In this document: positions 55,068-64,000 of the stretch, one piece after another
How the letters are laid out: every line of letters begins with the position of its first letter
Position numbering within the stretch: position 1 is the stretch's first letter
Origin: Hypericum androsaemum
Taxonomy: Eukaryota > Streptophyta > Magnoliopsida > Malpighiales > Hypericaceae
Direction: 5' to 3'
Assembly (NCBI GenBank): GCA_963995505.1
Contig: OZ023181.1
Coordinates: forward strand, 9,792,221-9,856,220
DNA length: 64,000 bases
Notes under the pieces: generated by a model
The model's input: the letters and a program-made list of their open reading frames with translations, nothing else
Databases searched by the model: none
What the model was told of the DNA's origin: nothing
Translations under genes and position numbers: made by a program

Positions 55068-55955
55068 TATTGTTAGTTGGAGGTGATATACTTGATTAGG
55101 ATCTGGTATAGTCGAGGCAAGAATTGGACTCTTTCTCCGTAAGATGAGATTACCTTGTATTCAGCGCTTACGGGCTACGGCAATCGTCATGAAGATACAA
55201 TGACTAGGCTGCTTCTGAGTTCGTAGCACAACGACCCTCGAAGCTTCAAACGAACCTTGGATATTCAGACTTTTTCTGTGAGAGAGAGAGAGAGAACTAC
55301 AATGCTAGTGAATACTTATGCACTTGTAGTTGGGATGGATGTAAATGAAGGTAGGAGGCTCTATTTATGGACCATGGAGGGGTGGAATTCGCAGGCACTT
55401 CCAAGGGGCACGACCATTGCTCCTCACCTTTTAGAATGGCCTGGAAGCTTTTCAGGCGCCCAGGCACTTTGCTCGTGTCCCTTGGCCGACTTCTAGAAAC
55501 TCCTAGAGACCCTGTCGCATCCCCTGCATTAGCCACTGTCTTCATGACTCTTCGGTGATTTCTGGATCCTTCCAGGTGCGACTCTTCGGCCAGAACAGGT
55601 TGTGGCTATTCGGATGCCCAGCTCGCGACTCTTCGGTCGTCTGGAACAGGATTTGCCAAAATTTAAGGCTCCTCAGCTCCTCGTGACAATGCGCACGTGT
55701 GAAGTGCCAAGTGCGCCACAAAGTGCCCATTACGACCTGCGTCTAATGCGCACGTGCACCATCCTCGCAACGGTCCGAATTGGCTTTTCAGATGGTCAAC
55801 TAGTTTCCTAGCTAACAAGGAGCTTCTCCTTATAAACTAGGAAATTTTTTTTGTTGTTTCCAATGTGGTAATGCACTTTTCATTTCCACTAATGGGCCTA
55901 CCACTTGGGCTTTCCACTTTTGGGCAAAATGCATTTATTTGCATTTATTCTAACA
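55068..55955 (-). repeat. 5' LTR of minus-strand copia
   Basis: Begins TATTGTTAG and ends TTCTAACA. GA microsatellite at 55280-55296. Shorter than its partner, lacking part of the CACGTGC-rich stretch. Confidence 0.88.
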
Positions 55956-55960
55956 TTAAA

Positions 55961-57241
55961 AACTCTCATAGTTTGGCGAAATTATACCCTGAGGCCTTTG
56001 AAGCCGAAATCAGAGTTTTTCTCCGACGAGAAACTATATGAAATAACACAAATACTCCCACTTAGAAAGACAAAAAAGAAACATTCTCTCATCTCCTTTT
56101 ACCTCTCTCTCTTCCTCCTTCCCTCCCTCTCTCTCTCTTCGACGTCTCCTTCTTCCCTCTCTCCTTCTTCCCCATCGTCCCAAACACCACAACACCATCC
56201 ACCCCATTAATGCAAAAACCAAAACATGTTCAATGATTTACTGGGATCCATGGAAAACAAATGCATTAAGAACAAGCATTTTTATTTCTGGGGATAAAAA
56301 AAATGGCCATAACACTTCATACCTAATTACAGCAAATCATCAAAAAAAAATTTACAGTAAATCATTCCCCATTCTCAGAAAATTGTACCAATTAAAACTC
56401 TTTACAACTAAAACCAACCGAGAGGGAAAAAGGAACCCTAACAGATTCCAATCCCACCCAACCAAAATTAATCCAACGGACTGTTGACAAGCAGCAGCGT
56501 GGTGTCCAGTCCGTGCTCCTCCTCCAAATCGAAATTCGCAGGTCAATCGAAAGACATGTCTTTCTTTTGTGCCCGAGCTCTCTTTATATAGAAAAAATCT
56601 TCATTTAGCCTCAGCCTTAGAATAAAAAACCGGGCTCAAAATAGGAAGATCACAAACTGAGATTGAATCCCAAGAATCCAGAATAATGTGGCTGACTCAC
56701 CAAAGAATCCAACTCAATATAGGAAAACCTTGGCCGACTCGACCTTCTCGAACATTTCTACCAAAATAGTCATAGCGACGGCCTTACAATCCGAGCAAGG
56801 CCGTGCTCCCAAAGCGAGCCACCGCTGTGTAAGCCCGAGCGAGATATTGGAACCCGAGGGTGGATACCGCCTTCCACATCCAGATGAGCCTCACACCTAC
56901 GAAGCTGAAGCGGGGTTTTTGAATGCAAGATGGGCTACCGCCTGCCTGAGGTAGGCTACCGCCTTCTTGTCCTAGGCGCACACTCCGAATGGATCCGAGA
57001 CAGGTTCATCTTGACATGGATTTTTGACCTCGTTTCACTTTGAATTTGTAGATTTCATAAACGACAAATTTGTAGGCCATTATCTTATCATTTCATATTT
57101 GAAAGAATCAACTCAATCTGATGCTCGAGTAAAAATATACAGCCGATCTGCCAAAGTTTAATAGAACTCAACAAGCCAACAACCACTGAGAATTGAAGCT
57201 AGTTTTAGCACCTCTTCTGATTCACATTAGCCGATGCTCAT
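55961..57241. other. Unassigned DNA
   Basis: The first 100 bases continue the DNA that flanks the copia at 49556-49615. A pyrimidine-rich tract (CTCTCT/TTCC) lies at about 56085-56180. A GC-richer segment at 56690-57000 repeats GGCTACCGCCT-like strings but shows no recognisable protein. Confidence 0.4.
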
Positions 57242-58724
57242 TGATAGAGGTAGATTTAGCGATTTATCTGCCTATCCTATGCAAATAATATAGTAGTAAG
57301 TAGGTTCGAACTGAGGAATTGGCACGAGAATCAATGCAAAATAGGTTCGCAGAAAGCACTAAAAAGAGCAGTAGGAACGAATGGATGAAACAAAAATTGG
57401 AGAATAGAACGTATGCAAATAACAAATTGAGGTGAATGCATTAATAATAAAGTAGAGAGTGTTACCCTAACACGTCACTAGGTTCGATTATGGACTTTTC
57501 ATGGATTTGTATTCAAATTTTTCTAAAATACTAATAGTAATGAAGAGGGTGCGAACGCATCTACCAAAACTACTATTAGAATATGGATAAACCTAAAGTG
57601 CGCGGCATCAATTCAAGTTCACCATTCATTAAGTTCCCTCCAACGAATCACTTATAGAGAGTTTCATGTACCCAACTACTAAGTGTGTTATTCGATCTTT
57701 TCGGCTTCTTTAGATCCATAGATCAGCTAGATATCATACCGCCTTTCACATTATAAATCTTGAACCAATAAACTATTTCTAGTTTTCACTAGGGTGCGAT
57801 GCATCAACCTAAGAGAAAGCCTAGGATAAGCCTACTTCAGTTTTAACAATAATGAAAGTACAGGTAAGCATTAAGTATTTTGAATAATAACTATTTCCAT
57901 AATCAAACCATAATCTCACCCATCAACGTGTCGTACAGGCACCATACTCGAGGGAAACTACTCCCTGCTCATGGCAATCACACTCAACATAATCATGATA
58001 AAGAATATGAAAAGTATAAAAGGAGAGAGTAGGAAAGAAGTCACCAATGACAGAAGTCTCACGAATACGAGAATAAAGATCAATCCCCAATAATGTAGCA
58101 AATAGAAAAGTGTAGAAAAATGTATCTAGAAAAGTGTACCTAAAACCAAGAACTAGTCGGGCAATATAGAAACCCAAAAATGTCAAAAATCATATTTTTA
58201 GATCCTTCTTATTTGCTTTGGCAGAAATGAGACATGCGACGACTTTGCTGATGTGGCTACAATACTGCGCGTACGCGTATGTGAGTCAGTGTAAAAGCCT
58301 TTTGGAAATGCTGAATGATCAGCATACGCGTAGTAGTATCAGCGTACACGTCCTTTGATAATTTGGCCTCTCAGCGTACGCGTAAGCTGGTGAACGTACG
58401 TGGCGAAACCAAAATCGGAAATTCTAGTGTACGCGAGGGCCTATAGGTATGCACTGCAAAACCATAGTAGAAAATTGGGCATATGTGGCCCAAACTACGT
58501 GTATGCCAACCGCGCTCTATTTTCGGCCTTTGACTATTCTGACCTCAACTCATTTTGCTCCAACTCAAACATGATCTCAGACTTTGACAACATACAAGAC
58601 AAAACAATGTGTATACGTCCACTCTCACGACTCGACTGGAATCAAATACAATAATATAAAGACAAAACAGCCCAAAAATATTATAAATAATATATCAAAT
58701 AACGATGCGAATTGACACGCATCA
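57242..58724 (-). repeat. Athila-like 3' LTR
   Basis: Plus-strand left edge TGATAGAGG, right edge CGCATCA. The right edge is a hairpin, GATGCG-AATTGACA-CGCATC at 58704-58723. The motif GCGTACGCG and close variants recur between about 58265 and 58430. A CTTTTATAC promoter-like box lies near 58030 (minus strand). The polypurine tract CACCCACAC follows directly on the right (58725-58733), which marks this as the 3' LTR of a minus-strand element. Confidence 0.75.
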
Positions 58725-59480
58725 CACCCACACATTTGAACTCTTACTTATCCTCAAGAAAGCAAAACAATCACACCGAATGAGTAAACTGTCGAGAATA
58801 AACTATCCCGAGGAATTCCTTGTTAGCTCCATTTCACAATTCAAGATCAGCCCACAAATCCTGGTAGTCCTCAATAATTTTTCATTCTAAAAGTGGTGAT
58901 GACTAGTAGGTGTAGTATCGCAATAACACAAGACCTGAAGAGGTAATTAAGGACACTTTGCTCCATCATTTCACCTCACCCAAAAATATTTTTAAGTTAG
59001 CAAAGTTAGCACACAACTCTATTGGCCCTTGGGACTTCACTTCTCAGATGTTGCCCCATACTATGGCTTTACAACTGTCCTCAAGCTACATCCTAGTCAA
59101 GCCGGAGATATCACTATGGTTACCTGACTAGTGCCCTTCCACAAAATTTCAATTTTTTTATGTTCGTAATATACGTGCATTTTCTTAATCTTCGTAAAAC
59201 ACAGGTATATTATTTTTTATAAAATTAAAGAAGGGCAGCAAGGTTTTATTGGTTAGTCCTCACGTAAGTTAGTCAAAAACCTTTGTAATATACAAGTGGG
59301 GATTTTTGGCTACTAGGAACGTGTCCCCTCAACTACTCGTGTGCTATTACAGACTGACCACCTATAAATCACTTAATCTGGTTATGAAATCTTTGAAAAG
59401 CAAGAACTACCTCTCAATATGGGCTTTACACTATCTTTGTTACTTTGGTCCTAACACTGGCTTTCTTTGAGATTTTAAGT
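58725..59480 (-). other. 3' UTR of Athila-like element
   Basis: The block reading TTGAGGATAAGTAAGAG on the minus strand, just before the polypurine tract, parallels TTGAGGATAAGCAAGGA at 28733-28750. The rest is noncoding. The remaining element and its 5' LTR are absent. Confidence 0.6.
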
Positions 59481-59636
59481 TCCTAACAGCTTATAATTTC
59501 AAGATTGCAAGTTCAAGTGGGTGAATACTGGCCTGGTCTGTGGTTGCATAGAGATGGAGGAGGTATGTGTTGCACCACCGTCTCAAGTAGGGTTGTCACA
59601 CTCTTATTTTGCTTGAGCTGGGCATCCTGAAACTCC

Positions 59637-59910
59637 CTATGCTCGTGCAAAACTAAGCGCAAGTGTTAATGGCATGATGAAGCACCCTAGGCCATATAAG
59701 CTGCAGTGGCTGAATGATAGTGGAAAAATAAGGGTGGAAAGGCAAGTGTTAGTGGCATACCGTATTTGTAAATACAAAGATGAGGTGTTATGTGATGTAG
59801 TGCCAATGCAAGCAAGACACTTGTTTCTAGGGAGGCCATGGCAGTTTGATAGATGAGTGATGCATGGCTGCTTAACCAAAAAGTATTATTTTATACCTTG
59901 TACTATTTGG
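59637..59910 (+). pseudogene. Ty3/gypsy protease fragment
   Basis: Frame 59674-59856: MKHPRPYKLQWLNDSGKIRV, LVAYRICKYKDEVLCDVVPM and LFLGRPWQFDR. This is the segment after the protease active site in several plant Ty3/gypsy polyproteins (consensus HPxPYKLQWLND ... LLGRPWQFDR). Only about 75 residues survive, ended by a TGA; no RT follows. Confidence 0.75.
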
Positions 59911-59954
59911 ACCAGTCATAAGAGCAAAAGTCGAGAAGTTTCAAGCTGAGTTCA

Positions 59955-60540
59955 ATGGATTAATTCAAGAAGTTTAGGCTCAAGCCAATCTGTTGAAGCC
60001 CATTGGTGATCAAGAAGCGTATAAGAAGCCCATACACATTTTTAAGGGTGTTTAGGAAGTTAATTCTATCATGATTTTGTTATTTCGGAGTTCTAGACTA
60101 TAAAGGAATTCAGATATTTGATAATTCTATTTTTTAAGGAGTTGTAGGCTATTTAGGAAGTCCCCTATGGGATAAATTCATTTTTGAAAGTTCAAGTCTG
60201 TTTAGGATGCTATAATTTTATTTTCAGCATATCTCAATTCGAATTAGGATTCTCTTGCCCTACACTTTGCCTATTTAAAAGAGGCACAACAGAATAAAGG
60301 GACACACTTTTTTCTTAATAAAATTCGTGAGTTTTTTACTCTCTTCTGGTTCTTGTGGGCTGGTCAGTTCTTGCACAAACAACCATTTATCAAATGGTTC
60401 ATCCACCACCGTTTGTGGCGTATTCACTTTAAGATCGATGTTCTTGTTTACCTACAGTAGCGGGTCAAGGTTGTTCAATACCAAGGTTCTTGCAGAGGCA
60501 CAAACAACGGGTTGAGATCTCCATCAATCTGAATGTAGAA
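59955..60540 (+). repeat. Possible LTR of a gypsy element
   Basis: Contains a promoter-like CCTATTTAAAAGAGGC (about 60265-60280) followed by TTAATAAAATTCGTGAGTT, as in many plant LTRs. No second copy and no clear ends were found. Confidence 0.35.
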
Positions 60541-60885
60541 GATCCGACATCCGTGTGGATCTATAACGGGGATCACATCACGATGCCAATCAAAGGTAGG
60601 GTCTATCTAATCAAGAGACCGGAGGCAATCTCGTAAAGTGAAGGATTGTCAATGATCTAGCCACAACGGGGAACTCAGGATTTTTTGACAATGCCGGGAT
60701 TATTTTTGTATTTCTATACCAGGATTTCAATCCTAGATCTCCTTGAAACTGACAACACCTTGAGCAGTTAGGCTAGAGAATGCCCTCTATTCATATAAAG
60801 TAAAAAAGTTGAAATTCCTCATACTATTAATGCGAAGTTGAACCTACAATTTTATTTAAAAATATTCGATAAGTAATTTTATTTT
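60541..60885. other. No feature seen
   Basis: Noncoding DNA without recognised repeats. Confidence 0.4.
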
Positions 60886-61255
60886 AGGGTAAATTACTCT
60901 AAAGTCTCTCGAGTTTGTTTAAATATACACAAACGTCCCTCCTGTTTGAAAAATATACTCCAAAGTCCCCCATTTTTTTATTTTATTATACGTTTGGGTC
61001 CCTCGCTGATGTCAACAATGCTTTTTTTCTTTTTGTCATTGAAATGACAAAAACATCCTTCATTTTTTTATTTTGAAGGGTATTTTGGTCATTTTATTGA
61101 TAAAAATAAAAAAAGAGTAACTAACATGCGCCAGGGACCCGAAAGTATAATAAAATCAAACACGAGAGATGTCGGCGTGTATTTTGCAAACACGGAAGAC
61201 TTTTGAGTATATTTAAGCAAACCTAAGGGACTTGAAAGTAATAAACCATTTATTT
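60886..61255. mobile_element. MITE with diverged terminal inverted repeats
   Basis: Left arm GGTAAATTACTCTAAAGTCTC and the reverse complement of the right arm (GGTTTATTACTTTCAAGTCCC) align, and the inverted similarity continues for about 140 bases through a GGGTCCCTGGC-type block. The interior TTGTCATTGAAATGACAAAA is shared in variant form with the MITE at 47933-48427, so the two are related. Target duplication unclear. Confidence 0.7.
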
Positions 61256-61935
61256 TATTTATTAAAAGTTTAATCTCACTTTCAATAACTATTGTCATCT
61301 ACTTGTTGTTTTCTGGAAGTTTATTATGTGGGTCTCTTGATTACGGAAGGCCATGTATTCGTTGTACACCCAAAATGGCGTGGGACCGTAATAGATACAG
61401 CTTGGTGGCTATTGGGAAGAAAACCATAATAAAAGAAAGGGAAAAAGTCCACTTTAGTACCCTGTGGTATATCCAAAAATTAGTTTAGTATCCTGTGGTA
61501 AAAAATGATTAATCGAGTCATACTTATTCTAATTAACATCAGAAAGGTCCATGGGCAGCTGCCCAAATTTGTCCGAACCTGCCTGGCCAACTAGGCCAGC
61601 CACATCAGCAAAATTTGATGATGTAGTGCCACATGGATCTTCCCTTTCTCTCCTCTTTCCCTTCTCTCTTCTTCTTCTTCTTCTTCTTCTCAAAACCAAA
61701 ACCGAACGGACTAATTATAATCCAACGGCGACATCACAATATTCTACCATATAATATCAAATTAATTATTACCTTTGCCTCCATTCCCCCCTCTGCCATT
61801 TCCTCCATTCCCCCTTCCCCTTTCTGAGACTTAATCTCCATCCCGGAAGCTCTAAGACCCACTAGCCAGCTAGAGAGTGGAAGCCAGAGAGAGGACGACA
61901 CTAGGGGAAGGATCGTTTCAAATGTGGCAGTGGCG

Positions 61936-62118
61936 AGGAGGAAGCATCATGGAGGGAGAGAGAGGCGAATGAGGGTAATAGCCACCAAGATATTCACTAG
62001 CCTTAGAAGTCAAGAATACTACATCTTGGCTAAGCACTGCAACAATAACGTGGTTCTAAAGGCCCTCTGTTTTGAAGCTGGCTGGGTCATTGAAGAGGAC
62101 GGTACCACCTATAGAAAG
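61936..62118 (+). pseudogene. Captured BES1/BZR1 family DNA-binding exon
   Basis: The frame reads [20 protein letters not shown], then [20 protein letters not shown] and [14 protein letters not shown]. This is the N-terminal basic DNA-binding domain of BES1/BZR1 brassinosteroid transcription factors: RERRRRAIAAKI-type basic helix, [28 protein letters not shown]. Changed residues include the basic run (RRMRV) and CDNNE, here CNNNV. Similarity stops right after TYRK at 62118, where I expect the first intron of these genes; the next bases are CTAACT, so the donor GT would be CT. The upstream ATG at 61922 is in another frame. It is a fragment, not a working factor. Confidence 0.85.
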
Positions 62119-62332
62119 CTAACTTTTTGTAACTTAAAGATTCGATCTTTATGCATTTACTCTTGTTGGGTCTCACTTGATTGCATCTGGGCTTGTTTCG
62201 TTATGGTCTGAATCAGTTCATATTCCACCTAGCTAGGCAGGCGATATTGTGGGGACTTTGGCTAGAGTTACGCCTTACTCATCGCAGAATCCGAGTTCAA
62301 TTTCTTCCTCCTCTCATTCTTCCTTCGTCATC

Positions 62333-62358
62333 CTCCTCTCTCTCTCTCTCTCTCTCTA
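62333..62358. repeat. CT microsatellite in the MULE interior
   Basis: About 13 CT units. It lies between the captured exon and the right terminal repeat; the rest of 62119-62493 shows no clear coding sequence and may include part of the captured intron. Confidence 0.85.
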
Positions 62359-62805
62359 GACTTCTATTAACATTAACAAAGATTTTTCCCAGTTGGGTTT
62401 AGAGGAAATAAATTAACAAAACTAACTAACTCATAGATCAAGCAAAATGGATTCATTTCCCAAAATTGAAATCCTGCCCCCAGAAACTTATTATGGTGTC
62501 GCCGTTGGATTATAATTTTTCCATTCGGTTTTGGTTTTGAGAAGAAGAAGAAGAAGAAGAAGAAGAAGAGGATGGAAGGAGGAGAGAGAGGGAAGATCCA
62601 TGTGGCGCTACGTCATTAGATTTTGCTGATGTGGTTATCTTAGTTGGCTAGGCAGGTTTGGGCAAATCCGGGCAGCTGCTTGTGGACCTTTTTTATGTTA
62701 ATTAGAATAAGTATGACTTGATTTATCAGTTTTTTTATCATAGGGTACAAAAGTAATTTTTGGCTATACTATACGGTACTAAAGTGAACTTTTCTCTAAA
62801 AGAAA

Positions 62806-63198
62806 ATGGCGTCTTAACATCAATGGCCAATGAAGTTTGATTCCCCGATATGCTCAAGACTTTTGCCCAACTCTTATATTGACAGTTTGCTTATGGCGAC
62901 AAGCCACTGATTATTCAGCGTCTCTTTCCAAATCAGGGTGTTTATGTACTCTCCGTATTTTTGTAATGAGTTTTGGATGGTATATTTTCAAAGGAAAAAT
63001 TAACTTATAATATCTTGTGATATGGAGGTTGACAAGATCGTGTGATTTAAAACTCATCAATCAAGTGTGGAAGATTTCAAATGCGTGATAGTTAATGACT
63101 AGTTACCCTATCATCCGTGACTAAACAACATCTTTTTGTTGATACTATGTTATTCCATGTAGATGATGAAATGTGGTATAACCATTTTACATTTTGTA
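62806..63198. other. No feature seen
   Basis: AT-rich noncoding DNA right of the MULE. Confidence 0.4.
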
Positions 63199-64000
63199 AT
63201 ATGTCATGTAAAATTAATTACATAGACAATAAATAATATGCGGAAGCTTATCAGATTGGTTGATGTAGAGAAACCACATACCTTGTGTCCATGCAGTCGA
63301 AACCCTTGTTGTCGCCATAGTTTGGTTTCTCTCTTGCCTATCGTTTAGTGACACCCACTGATGGATAGCATTAGCATCTTTTTATAGGCAGAGATAGGAC
63401 CAAGCTATATACCTAGAAATAATCTGGCGCGTCCATCAAACTCCTAGTGGACAGTTGAGATTAAACTAATAACCATAGTCATAATAGAACTTTTATATCA
63501 GTAATAGAGTCCAACTATATGAGAGCCTCTTTAATAGAATTAACAAATAGATCTATAATCATGAGATCCTTCATCATGTGAATAGTTCTCACTATGTTTC
63601 TAAACTTTCTCTCATTAACGATAAAATACTTTATTTTCATATGCTCGACATATTCACATTATTTGTATTTAGAGAAACTTACTACCAAGCTAATTAGTTT
63701 TCAGCAACTTGATAACAGCGTCGACAACCCCAAAGTCCTGAAATAAGTTAATTAGTCATAACGCGATAATCGTGACTCCATAGTTCGTCACAAACTTAGT
63801 TTTCATATTGAGCAACGCCAATAATTGATTGCTTAGAAATTTTTTATAATATTGCTCCTTAAAATAGAAATAAGATAACTATGAATCAAAATATCTGACA
63901 TCTTTAATGTGTCGTATCCTATACATGAGAATCTAATATTTAGGAATCAAATTAATGAGACTGAGATTCTTTTGATGACAATTACAACAAACTTGTGAAC
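63199..64000 (-). repeat. Possible copia-type LTR, cut by window edge
   Basis: Read on the minus strand it has a GCCTATAAAAAGATGC promoter-like box near 63385, followed by TTCCGCATATTATT and ending TTTTACA near 63199, the layout of many copia LTRs. No primer site, second copy or coding sequence confirms it. Confidence 0.35.

Larger units (their letters stand above)
49621..55955 (-). mobile_element. Nearly complete but inactivated Ty1/copia element
   Basis: LTRs 49621-50595 (975 bp) and 55068-55955 (888 bp) with a perfect target duplication TTAAA (49616-49620 and 55956-55960). All copia domains are present on the minus strand in order: gag, knuckle, protease, integrase, RT and RNase H, with stops in each. 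A polypurine tract (minus strand GGGGGAT) adjoins the left LTR at 50596-50604. No canonical primer site was seen next to the right LTR. Confidence 0.9.
61439..62796 (+). mobile_element. MULE-type element carrying a gene fragment (Pack-MULE)
   Basis: Long terminal inverted repeats, about 300 bases each (61439-61738 and about 62494-62796), with outer ends GGGAAAAAGTCCACTTTAGT and, inverted, GAGAAAAGTTCACTTTAGT. A perfect 9-bp target duplication TAAAAGAAA lies at 61430-61438 and 62797-62805, the size made by Mutator-like transposases. The arms include a (CTT)n/(GAA)n run. There is no transposase. The interior contains a BES1/BZR1-like exon (61936-62118). Confidence 0.9.

Overview
This window looks like gene-poor, repeat-dense nuclear DNA of a flowering plant. 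Nearly every coding signal belongs to a plant-type transposable element: Ty3/gypsy of the Athila/Tat and chromovirus kinds, Ty1/copia, L1-like LINEs with a C-terminal RNase H, a TRIM, and MULE-like inverted-repeat elements. The one sequence resembling a host gene is an exon-sized fragment of a BES1/BZR1 brassinosteroid transcription factor, carried inside a MULE at the right end. I saw no tRNA, rRNA, organellar or bacterial genes. The species cannot be named from the sequence.

Layout. 1-1215: an Athila-like LTR on the minus strand, cut by the window edge. 1440-5816: a decayed chromovirus whose gag is split by a solo LTR (2211-3815, TSD GAAAC/GAAAT). 5817-17534: a decayed L1-like LINE, interrupted by a minus-strand Athila-like element (10213-16531, TSD CTCAC) that has an internal deletion with templated filler. 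17535-18910: 3' UTR and truncated LTR of another Athila-like element. 18911-19912: the gag end and LTR of a minus-strand copia. 21729-36537: a 5'-truncated LINE with a 16-bp TSD. Inside it lies a copia (22510-36312), and inside the 5' LTR of that copia lies an Athila/Tat-type element with gag and protease only (23976 to about 30037), giving three nested levels. 37203-42181: a non-autonomous Tat-like LTR element (TSD AGACC). 42600-43130: an AT-rich repeat with a 222-bp tandem duplication, related to 21470-21712. 43520-44180: a GAATTCGAA-rich foldback repeat. 44466-46980: a compact non-autonomous copia with one open 565-codon gag-protease frame. 47220-47565: an intact TRIM (TSD ATAAC). 47933-48427: a foldback MITE. 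49621-55955: a nearly complete but dead minus-strand copia (TSD TTAAA). 57242-59480: a minus-strand Athila-like 3' LTR and 3' UTR. 59637-60540: a gypsy protease fragment and LTR-like DNA. 60886-61255: another MITE. 61439-62796: a MULE with about 300-bp TIRs, a perfect 9-bp TSD and the BES1/BZR1 fragment. 63199-64000: LTR-like DNA.

No gene set here works as a pathway. The window records insertion upon insertion followed by decay. Most of the in-frame stops I inspected, and several lost zinc-knuckle ligands, are explained by C:G to T:A transitions, as expected for old methylated elements. The observations most worth following are the BES1/BZR1 Pack-MULE, a short terminal hairpin shared by different Athila/Tat LTR families with paired base changes, the templated filler repair inside the element at 10213-16531, and the open reading frame of the compact copia at 44785-46482.
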